13,347 bases of DNA from contig JAQTRT010000053.1 of NCBI GenBank assembly GCA_028711675.1, positions 1-13,347 on the forward strand, written 5' to 3'. Source of the DNA: a bacterium (GTDB lineage Bacteria > Spirochaetota > JAHITG01). The notes beneath the pieces are model-generated. The model made no database searches. It was given only the letters and a program-made list of their open reading frames with translations, and was not told the DNA's origin. This document shows positions 6,443 to 13,347 of this stretch, piece after piece; positions within the stretch are counted from its first letter, which is position 1, and every line of letters starts with the position of its first letter. Both the position numbers and the translations under genes were made by a program.

Positions 6443-9400
6443 ATGGATATCAGGAAAGTCATCTCTGCAGTAAAAAAAGGGATCTTGCTTCCGGCTTCTT
6501 TCCTTCAATCTTTTCTGTCCCGGTTCAAGGTCTCGTTTAAAAAAACATCTTTCTTTGCTTTGGTTCTTTTCCTGTTCACTTTTATCCTTCTTCTGCTCCA
6601 AAGCCATAATTTCCCATGGGCCCTTAACGAGCTGTTCCGTCTTCTGCTCACCAATGCCATTATTGCCCTGGTCGCTGTTGTGGTAAAACGGATCATTCTG
6701 ACAAGATGGGGGAATTTTCTCCACGGTTTTATTCTGATCCTGATCCTGGAATGCCTTTCCGTGATATTGATCCGGCTGGCCGGCATCAAAACACCCCTCT
6801 TCACTCTCATTCTTTTAGGCCTTGGCCTCTATCTTTATATCCTGTTTGATGATTTTATCCATTTCTTTCTGCCCGGAGAGAAACAAGAGAAAAGAACAGG
6901 AACAAACCTCAACAGCCTGTTCAAACCTGTTGCCTCGTTCCTGGCTGCCTTACCTGGTTCGATAAAAAACATTTCCTCTCTGGCATACGGGAAAATAAAA
7001 GAAAAGGTCAATATCAATCTTTTCTTTATCCCTATTATGGTCCTGCTGCTTCTCCTGGTCCTTTATTCTGTTTTTATCAATCTGTTCGCTGTCCGGGTCG
7101 TCATGTGGTCCCCTGAAGGCCTTGTGCCTTTCCGAACAACGATCAGCATGAAGTTTTCAGGACCTGTCACGCCCCTGCCCGAGGACGTGGATATCGTGAG
7201 CCCGACGGACCGGACGAATACGGTCATGACCGCATCTGTCACTTCCAACCTTATCTTCATCAAGCCGTCCGTGAAATATTTCGAGATCACGCCTCCTTTA
7301 AAAGGCGTTTACCGGATCGAGGACAGGGACAGGATCATCTTTGTCCCGGACGGACAGCTCAGCCCCTCCACACGGTACAGGGTCAAGCTTCTTACATCAA
7401 GGCTGAGAGCATCGAAAAAATTCATCCGGGGCAGGATCATCAGGTTCAATACCCCTGAATTCATGGTAACAGGCGTGAACTTGTTCTACAATATGGATAT
7501 CCTGAAGAATGTAGAAAAAGAGGTAGTGGCTGAAGTGAACTTTAATGCTGATGTGGATATCGCTGAATTAAAAAAATATATTACCCTCCGGTTCGACAGT
7601 GAGGAAGTCACGGCAAGTATCGAGCCGTCCAATATCCCTACCCGCTTTTACCTTAAATCAAGCAGGGTGACAAGGGGAGAGGAGGACACCTGGATCAATC
7701 TTAAGATCGCAAAGAACCTTCCCTGTATCGGGGGGGCCATCCCGTTAAAGAAGGATTTTACAAAAGCCATCATCCTTCCCAAGAAAGTCAGACTGGCTGT
7801 CACCAGCGTGGAAGCATTCCCTGTGGCCGGCACCACGTATATCGCCGTTCTCTTCAACAGACCTGTCAGCCCCAGCATGGTGAAGCGGTATATCCGGATC
7901 GAACCGCAGTTCGATAACGGCGCGATCAAGGAACTTCCTTTTAACGCGGATACGGAGTACTGCTATGCCGTGCTGAAAGCTGATTTCAAGCCCAATATGG
8001 AATACAAAGTGGTCATTTATCCGGGTATTGCCGCCAAGACAGGCGAGGTGCTCAAGGAAGAATATTCCCGGACGGTCCAGATCAAAGATATCCAGCCTGA
8101 GGTCAGGTTCACATCAGGCGGGAGTATCCTGCCCCTGGGCGGCAATATGGACATCGAACTTTTCACCGTTAACCTGGACAAGTTCAACGTGAACATTGAA
8201 AAGGTCTTCCGGAACAATTTCATCCATTTCCTGAAGAACCAGAGCCCGGAATTCTGCAAGAACATACTTTATAAAAGCGTTGACGTGGAGAAGGGGCAGC
8301 TTAACGAACGTGTGCTTCATTACATCAATCTGAAGAATTTCTATGACATGGAATACAAGGGCTTGTTCAGGATAAAGATATCCGATCCCAAGGAGTATTA
8401 TAACTACAACGATAAACTCGTACTCTGCACGGACCTGGGGCTGATCGCCAAGCATTCGGGGAACGACCTCATCATCAACGTTTACTCCGTGAAGAACCTT
8501 CTGCCCCAGTCTGACGTGCAGGTCAAGCTGGTGAGCTACGAGAACCAGGTGATCCAGGAAGCTATAACAGACCCGAACGGCGCATGCGTGCTGAAAGACT
8601 GGAAAGTGAACCGGTATAACTTTTCGCCTTTCCTGATCCTGGCGGAAAAAGGGGAGGATTTCTCCTATCTGAAATTCTCCGAATCCGAGATCAACCAGTC
8701 CCGCTTTAATGTGGACGGCGACCCGTTCACCATGGAAGGCATGGAAGCTTTCCTCACGCCCGAACGCGGGGTTTACCGGCCCGGCGATAAAGCGTTCATC
8801 ACGGCCATCGTGCGGAACAAGGACATGTCCCTGGCTCAGGCCATTGACGTTCACCTTTATGTCTCAGATCCGCAGGGTGAAAAATTCACGGTTATCCGGA
8901 AAAGGATACCGGGGAACGGCATGATGTCGTTCGAAATACCCTTCCCTTCCTATGCCCGGACAGGGGAATATTTTATCCAGCTCAGGCTCAATGAGAACGT
9001 AGTACTCGGAAGAACATCCCTGAAGGTCGAAGAATTCATGCCGGATAAGATCAAGGTAGAGGTGAACGTACCGAAAAAAAGAACGGCTCCGGGACAGGCC
9101 GTTGAATTTACCGTAAAAGGCATCCAGCTGTTCGGTCCTCCCGCAGCAGGCAACAAGGTCTTTACGGACGTGAACTTCATCTCTATGCTCTTTACCCATC
9201 CGAGGTTCAGCGACTATACCTTCAATGATCCGGACAGAAGCTATTCGGACCAGAGGGTCTCCTCAGGAGAGGAACACCTGGATGAAAAAGGGGAAAAGCA
9301 GTATATCATCGACATACCAAGCCAGATCATGCCGCCTTCAGCTTTAATGGCCCAGGTCTATACCGAGGTATATGACGTGGGCGGAAGGCCTGTGAGCGCG

Positions 9401-12400
9401 GTCAAGACCATTCCCGTGAACAGGTACTCTGTTTATTACGGTTTAAGCACAGGCAGGAAGGACGTGTTCGTTACAGGTCAGCCTGTGAGGATCAATTATA
9501 CAGCCATAGACCCGGACGGGAACTATAAATACATGACGAATGTCCGGCTCCTGGTGAAACGCAGAGTATACTATACCATTTTAAGGAGATACGGTATTTT
9601 CAGGAGCGGTTATGAATCAGAGAGTTACGAAGAGGTACTCATCCACAAGGATATCAACGTGAACGGGAAAGGGAGTTTCACCTTTACACCGGGCCAGGCA
9701 GGCCAATATTACATTTACTTTGGCCGTGAGGAAGCCATGCGCACAGGGATCGTAATGAATGTCCAGGGCCCGGGAATGATGGCCATGGACATTGAAAAAG
9801 CCCGGACCCTTACCCTGGAATTCAACAAGGAAAAATACCAGGCAGGCGAAAGTGCCCTGGTCAATGTATATTCCTCCATTCCCGGAAGGCTTTTCCTTAC
9901 AGTGGAAAGGGAGAAAGTGCTCTATACGTATACGGCAATGCTGGTCAACAATAAGGCAGCTCTCCAGCTGCCGGTCAGGAGCGATTATCTCCCCAATGTA
10001 TATGTCTCAGCCCTGGTAGTGAGGCCTCCTGATGCCGGGCTGAAAGACCTGCCGGCCAGCGCATTCGCCATCAGGTCCCTGAACATCGATCCTGCTGACC
10101 GGGAGATGAAATTCGATATAACAAGCCTGTCAGAGGTACGGTCCCGTGACGGCCTGGACGTTACGCTCCAGGTACCGGCTGCCTCGGCCTATGCCGGGGT
10201 TGTGCTCTTTGCCGTTGACGAGGGCATACTCCAGATCACAGGGTTCAGGACTCCCAAACCGTTCGATTTCTTCTATAGAAAGCGAGGCCTGACGACCCAG
10301 ACCTTCTCCATCTTTGACTTTGTGCTGCCTGATGTGAAAGCACCCCAGCTGGCCATAGGCGGGGATGAGGAAAATTACATGGTGGCCCGGAAACATCTGA
10401 ATCCCGTGGCAGCCAAGAGGGTCCGCTCCATCGCTCTGTATTCAGGTGTCCTTTATCCGGACACCACAGGGACCGTACGTTACCATTTTAACATACCGGA
10501 ATTCAACGGCAGCCTCAGGGTCATGGCCCTGGCTGCGGATAACATGAGGTTCGGTTCATCATCAAAAGACGTGATCGTATCCGACCCCCTGGTCATCACC
10601 CCGTCCTTTCCCAGGGTTCTGGCGCCCAAGGATGATTTCGAGATACCCGTCAATGTATATAACAAGACCGGGAAAAAAGGCACGTTCAGGATCACGCTCA
10701 ACACAGACGGTCCGGTCAGGATCAAGGGAGAGAAGACCCAGACCGTGACCATCGGGAACGCTGCCGAAAAAAAGATCTATTATTACGGACAGGCGGAAAA
10801 CGAAGCAGGTAAAGCTGTTTTCACGATCTCAGGCGAAGGGAACGATGAAACTGTAAAGACCACTACGGAACTGGGGGTCAGGCCTGTCAATCCGGTTTCG
10901 ACAGAAGCCAGATACGGTGCTCTGGGACAGGGCAAGGAGACCTCCATCAATATTCCCGGCGGGTTCATCAGGTTCGGCCAGAAAGTAAGGCTCTCCCTTT
11001 CCCCCTTCTTCGTGAGCCAGTATCTCAGGGGCCTTGACTACCTCATCCATTATCCGTACGGCTGCGCCGAACAGACCACCTCCACCGTATTCCCGCTGCT
11101 ATACCTGAAGAACCTAGCCCTGCTCACAGGCGCTTTCCCCGGCCGGTCCGAAGCTATTGATTACTTCATCAAGGAAGGGATAAAAAAACTGGAGAACATG
11201 CAGATGCCGGACGGCCATTTCTGCTACTGGCCCGGCGGCAATTATTACAATGAATACACGTCCCATTATGTGAGCCATTTCCTGCTCGAGGCTGAACGCA
11301 TGGGCTATGATGTGGATGACCAGGTCATCCGGAAGATCGGGAACACACTGGGTGCGGGCAGCAGCAGCAAAAAAGCCAAGCTGGACAGAAGGGATGAATA
11401 CAACGGACAGGAGACGGACCTGTATATCCTGTACTTGAAGTCACTTATCGGCAAGCCTGATTTCGAGACCATGGAATATCTCAGGATCAATAAATTAAAA
11501 GAGATGAGCTATGTGGACCGGTGCCGTTTATCCTCCTGTTACGCCCTGATCGGCGATAAAAAAACAGCCTTGCAAATCCTGCCTCTTAAATTCCTTGTTG
11601 AATATTTCCCGCGTTATACAGGCGGTGATTTTGACTCATTGGTCCGGAGGCTCTCTCTGTATCTCATGGCGCTCTGTGAAGCCGACCCCCGGGCAAGCCA
11701 GAGGATGGACATCGTTAAACAGATAACAAAATATTCCAGGGACGGCTATTTCGGCACGACCCAGGATAACATGTTCGCGCTTATGGCCATATCCAAAGCC
11801 TTTGAGAGCCAGCAGGAGAACGAAATAAAGGCTGATCTTTATTTGAACGGCAAGCTTTACAGGAGCATTGCGGGAAGGTCCTCCTCGTTCGAGGATAATG
11901 CCCTGTCCGGCAAGACCCTTTCCCTGAAAAACGAAGGGCAGGATACGCTTTATTATAACCTGCTCACAGAAGGTACTTTCCTGGATAAGAAGCTGGCTGA
12001 TGAGAACAGCGGCATGGTCATAACCAGGAGATATTACAATAAAAACGGCCGGGATCTCAACCTCTCGGCTGTGGTTCAGGGTGAACTGGTGGTAGCCACC
12101 ATCTCTCTTGACATTAAAGAGAACAACATCGATAATATCGTGATCGTGGATATCGTGCCGGCCGGATTCGAGATCGAGAACCCGAGGCTCCGGTCGCGCG
12201 GCAGCCTTGATTTTGATCCGGACTATTCCTGGAATCCGGTCTATCAGGATATCCGTGACGACAGGCTCCTCCTCTTCTCAGGAAACCTGGGAGAAGGGGT
12301 CCACACATTCTCTTATACCCTGCGTGCTGTGACTGTGGGTGAATTTGCCATACCCCAGGCTTATGCCGAGGCCATGTATAATCCGGATTTATTCTCCCGG

Positions 12401-12442
12401 AGCAGGGACCAGGGCCGGGTGAACATCGTACGCGGGCAGTAA
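6443..12442 (+). CDS. Thioester alpha-2-macroglobulin (YfhM/ECAM type) with five-helix membrane N-terminus
   Basis: The 1999-residue protein is a bacterial alpha-2-macroglobulin, a periplasmic protease trap. The thioester motif CAEQ is intact (Cys1541 to Gln1544, in the context HYPYGCAEQTTS), so it should couple covalently to attacking proteases. Other landmarks are Ig-like modules from ~225, an MG domain starting YRPGDKAFITAIV at ~776, another near 1108, the bait-region-domain signature VDEGILQITGF near 1258, the A2M domain near 1334 (VLYPDTTGTVRYHF), the thioester helical domain ~1510-1790 (including YWPGGNYYNEYTSHYVSHFL), and a C-terminal MG10-like domain (DIRDDRLLLF, FSYTLRAVTVGEF, AEAMYNP). 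E. coli YfhM is lipid-anchored; here there is no lipobox. Instead, hydrophobic helices lie at ~36-53, 63-84, 94-113, 117-140 and 192-216, with basic segments at the N-terminus and at 145-190, which predicts the large domain in the periplasm. It is followed by a PBP1C gene, the classic partner. Confidence 0.95.
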   Translation: MDIRKVISAVKKGILLPASFLQSFLSRFKVSFKKTSFFALVLFLFTFILLLLQSHNFPWALNELFRLLLTNAIIALVAVVVKRIILTRWGNFLHGFILILILECLSVILIRLAGIKTPLFTLILLGLGLYLYILFDDFIHFFLPGEKQEKRTGTNLNSLFKPVASFLAALPGSIKNISSLAYGKIKEKVNINLFFIPIMVLLLLLVLYSVFINLFAVRVVMWSPEGLVPFRTTISMKFSGPVTPLPEDVDIVSPTDRTNTVMTASVTSNLIFIKPSVKYFEITPPLKGVYRIEDRDRIIFVPDGQLSPSTRYRVKLLTSRLRASKKFIRGRIIRFNTPEFMVTGVNLFYNMDILKNVEKEVVAEVNFNADVDIAELKKYITLRFDSEEVTASIEPSNIPTRFYLKSSRVTRGEEDTWINLKIAKNLPCIGGAIPLKKDFTKAIILPKKVRLAVTSVEAFPVAGTTYIAVLFNRPVSPSMVKRYIRIEPQFDNGAIKELPFNADTEYCYAVLKADFKPNMEYKVVIYPGIAAKTGEVLKEEYSRTVQIKDIQPEVRFTSGGSILPLGGNMDIELFTVNLDKFNVNIEKVFRNNFIHFLKNQSPEFCKNILYKSVDVEKGQLNERVLHYINLKNFYDMEYKGLFRIKISDPKEYYNYNDKLVLCTDLGLIAKHSGNDLIINVYSVKNLLPQSDVQVKLVSYENQVIQEAITDPNGACVLKDWKVNRYNFSPFLILAEKGEDFSYLKFSESEINQSRFNVDGDPFTMEGMEAFLTPERGVYRPGDKAFITAIVRNKDMSLAQAIDVHLYVSDPQGEKFTVIRKRIPGNGMMSFEIPFPSYARTGEYFIQLRLNENVVLGRTSLKVEEFMPDKIKVEVNVPKKRTAPGQAVEFTVKGIQLFGPPAAGNKVFTDVNFISMLFTHPRFSDYTFNDPDRSYSDQRVSSGEEHLDEKGEKQYIIDIPSQIMPPSALMAQVYTEVYDVGGRPVSAVKTIPVNRYSVYYGLSTGRKDVFVTGQPVRINYTAIDPDGNYKYMTNVRLLVKRRVYYTILRRYGIFRSGYESESYEEVLIHKDINVNGKGSFTFTPGQAGQYYIYFGREEAMRTGIVMNVQGPGMMAMDIEKARTLTLEFNKEKYQAGESALVNVYSSIPGRLFLTVEREKVLYTYTAMLVNNKAALQLPVRSDYLPNVYVSALVVRPPDAGLKDLPASAFAIRSLNIDPADREMKFDITSLSEVRSRDGLDVTLQVPAASAYAGVVLFAVDEGILQITGFRTPKPFDFFYRKRGLTTQTFSIFDFVLPDVKAPQLAIGGDEENYMVARKHLNPVAAKRVRSIALYSGVLYPDTTGTVRYHFNIPEFNGSLRVMALAADNMRFGSSSKDVIVSDPLVITPSFPRVLAPKDDFEIPVNVYNKTGKKGTFRITLNTDGPVRIKGEKTQTVTIGNAAEKKIYYYGQAENEAGKAVFTISGEGNDETVKTTTELGVRPVNPVSTEARYGALGQGKETSINIPGGFIRFGQKVRLSLSPFFVSQYLRGLDYLIHYPYGCAEQTTSTVFPLLYLKNLALLTGAFPGRSEAIDYFIKEGIKKLENMQMPDGHFCYWPGGNYYNEYTSHYVSHFLLEAERMGYDVDDQVIRKIGNTLGAGSSSKKAKLDRRDEYNGQETDLYILYLKSLIGKPDFETMEYLRINKLKEMSYVDRCRLSSCYALIGDKKTALQILPLKFLVEYFPRYTGGDFDSLVRRLSLYLMALCEADPRASQRMDIVKQITKYSRDGYFGTTQDNMFALMAISKAFESQQENEIKADLYLNGKLYRSIAGRSSSFEDNALSGKTLSLKNEGQDTLYYNLLTEGTFLDKKLADENSGMVITRRYYNKNGRDLNLSAVVQGELVVATISLDIKENNIDNIVIVDIVPAGFEIENPRLRSRGSLDFDPDYSWNPVYQDIRDDRLLLFSGNLGEGVHTFSYTLRAVTVGEFAIPQAYAEAMYNPDLFSRSRDQGRVNIVRGQ

Positions 12443-12510
12443 TAGTATATTGGCGGGCTGGTCCTTGGTATATTCTTTTATGAACTCATGTAATCGGACA
12501 TTAATATAAA

Positions 12511-13347
12511 ATGAAAATTTTATTTCTTTATTTCATTTTTTACGTTTTAAGTGCTCTCTTCCCGTTACCGGACTATAAGCTGGAAAGGGACTATTCCACG
12601 GTATACCTTGACCGGAACAACGAACTGCTCAGGATATCCATCTCACCTTCCGGGAAATTCCGGGTCAAACTGCCCCTGGATGAGATATCAAAATATATAC
12701 AGAAAGGTTTTATCCTGTATGAAGACAGGTATTTCTATCTCCACCCGGGGATCAATCCCGCGGCTATCCTGAGGGCGTTCTGCCTCAACAGCATGCACCA
12801 GAAGATCATTTCCGGCGGGTCAACCATCAGCATGCAGATAGCCCGCATGATGGAACCCAGGCCAAGGACCGTTCTCTCCAAAGTCCTGGAGATGTTCCGC
12901 GCGTTCCAGCTTGAGATGAGGTACGCTAAGCCCGAGCTTCTTGAGATATACCTGAACACAATACCGTTCGGCGCGAACATCGAAGGCGTGGGCGCAGCTT
13001 CGTACTTTTATTTCGGCAAGAGCGCCAAAGACCTGAGCCTGGCGGAATCGTGCCTGCTGATCGCCATCCCCAATTCCCCCAACCGGAATAATCCCAGACA
13101 GGACCCGCTGCGGGCTAAAACCCAGAGGGATAAGGTGATCGGCCGGATCGGCCCGGGGATGGGACTAAAAACCCGGATACTGGAGACATTGAAAAAAAGG
13201 CCGTTGCCCGGAACATACTTTCCCAATCCGTTCCGGACTCCTCACCTGATCGAGGCTAATAAACCCTGCTGGAACAGATTCTTCAGGAAGTTTACCATTG
13301 ACCTGAACATCCAGACCTATTGCGAGGAACTATTGAAAGAAAGCATG
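12511..13347 (+). CDS. pbpC: Penicillin-binding protein 1C-like peptidoglycan glycosyltransferase (3' truncated by window)
   Basis: The frame is open from the ATG at 12511 to the window edge (279 codons). The codon just before the ATG is TAA, so the start cannot lie further upstream. Residues ~2-18 form a short hydrophobic anchor. The GT51 domain follows, with motif 1 EDRYFYLHPGINPAAILRAF (catalytic Glu71), motif 2 GGSTISMQIARM, motif 3 RTVLSKVLEMFRAFQLEM and motif 4 ELLEIYLNTIPFGANIEGVG. It polymerises lipid II glycan strands on the periplasmic face of the inner membrane. The stretch FRTPHLIE, then FTIDLNIQTYCEELL, is the usual linker into the transpeptidase domain, which lies beyond the window; whether that domain is intact cannot be seen. 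The pairing with alpha-2-macroglobulin matches the yfhM-pbpC arrangement and supports PBP1C over PBP1A. The gap to the A2M stop is 68 nt. No clear Shine-Dalgarno sequence precedes the ATG, and the leader is AT-rich. Confidence 0.9.
   Translation, partial: MKILFLYFIFYVLSALFPLPDYKLERDYSTVYLDRNNELLRISISPSGKFRVKLPLDEISKYIQKGFILYEDRYFYLHPGINPAAILRAFCLNSMHQKIISGGSTISMQIARMMEPRPRTVLSKVLEMFRAFQLEMRYAKPELLEIYLNTIPFGANIEGVGAASYFYFGKSAKDLSLAESCLLIAIPNSPNRNNPRQDPLRAKTQRDKVIGRIGPGMGLKTRILETLKKRPLPGTYFPNPFRTPHLIEANKPCWNRFFRKFTIDLNIQTYCEELLKESM

Noticed and set aside
8114..8854. A 246-codon open frame on the minus strand inside the alpha-2-macroglobulin gene
   Set aside because: It is antisense to a clear, conserved coding frame, has no recognisable domain and no supporting ribosome site; it is a by-product of codon bias.
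12443..12510. Possible terminator or separate promoter between the alpha-2-macroglobulin and PBP1C genes
   Set aside because: No stem followed by a T-run and no good promoter pair is visible in the 68 nt; co-transcription is the simpler reading.

Overview
The window looks like chromosomal DNA from a diderm (two-membrane) bacterium of a poorly cultured lineage. Every complete gene encodes a secreted, outer-membrane or periplasmic protein. The combination of DUF11, NHL and SBBP propellers, FlgD-like C-terminal domains, a PorV/PorQ-type barrel and an alpha-2-macroglobulin/PBP1C pair is the sort seen in candidate phyla such as Elusimicrobiota and relatives of the FCB group. That taxonomic placement is an inference from protein style; no rRNA or marker gene is present.

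Layout. (1) Bases 2-568, plus strand: the 3' end of a large secreted protein ending in a DUF11 repeat. (2) Bases 572-681: a perfect 28-bp inverted repeat around a 54-nt centre, lying between two convergent genes; probably a small mobile repeat (MITE/REP-like) and possibly a terminator. (3) Bases 687-6202, minus strand: an apparent three-gene operon transcribed leftward. In order of transcription it encodes a seven-unit SBBP propeller + FN3 + FlgD-like protein, a PorV/PorQ-like barrel fused to an OmpA peptidoglycan-binding domain and a TPR-like tail, and a twelve-unit NHL propeller + FlgD-like protein. (4) Bases 6203-6442: a divergent regulatory region with candidate promoters in both directions and a hairpin predicted at the start of the leftward transcript. 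(5) Bases 6443-12442, plus strand: a 1999-aa thioester alpha-2-macroglobulin with five predicted N-terminal membrane helices. (6) Bases 12511 to the window end: the N-terminal part of a PBP1C-like peptidoglycan glycosyltransferase.

How the genes may work together. The rightward pair matches the known bacterial pairing of periplasmic alpha-2-macroglobulin (protease trap) with PBP1C (cell-wall repair), thought to act as defence or repair after envelope breach. In the leftward operon, the two propeller proteins end in 88-aa C-terminal domains that align without gaps at about 39 identical positions. The barrel gene between them belongs to the family that includes PorV, the type IX secretion protein that receives substrates carrying C-terminal signals. 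I infer that the operon may encode an envelope-anchored barrel and its two exported client proteins. This is the most interesting idea in the window and is untested.

No CRISPR array, tRNA, rRNA, transposase or phage gene was seen. No gene-free stretch exceeds 300 bases.
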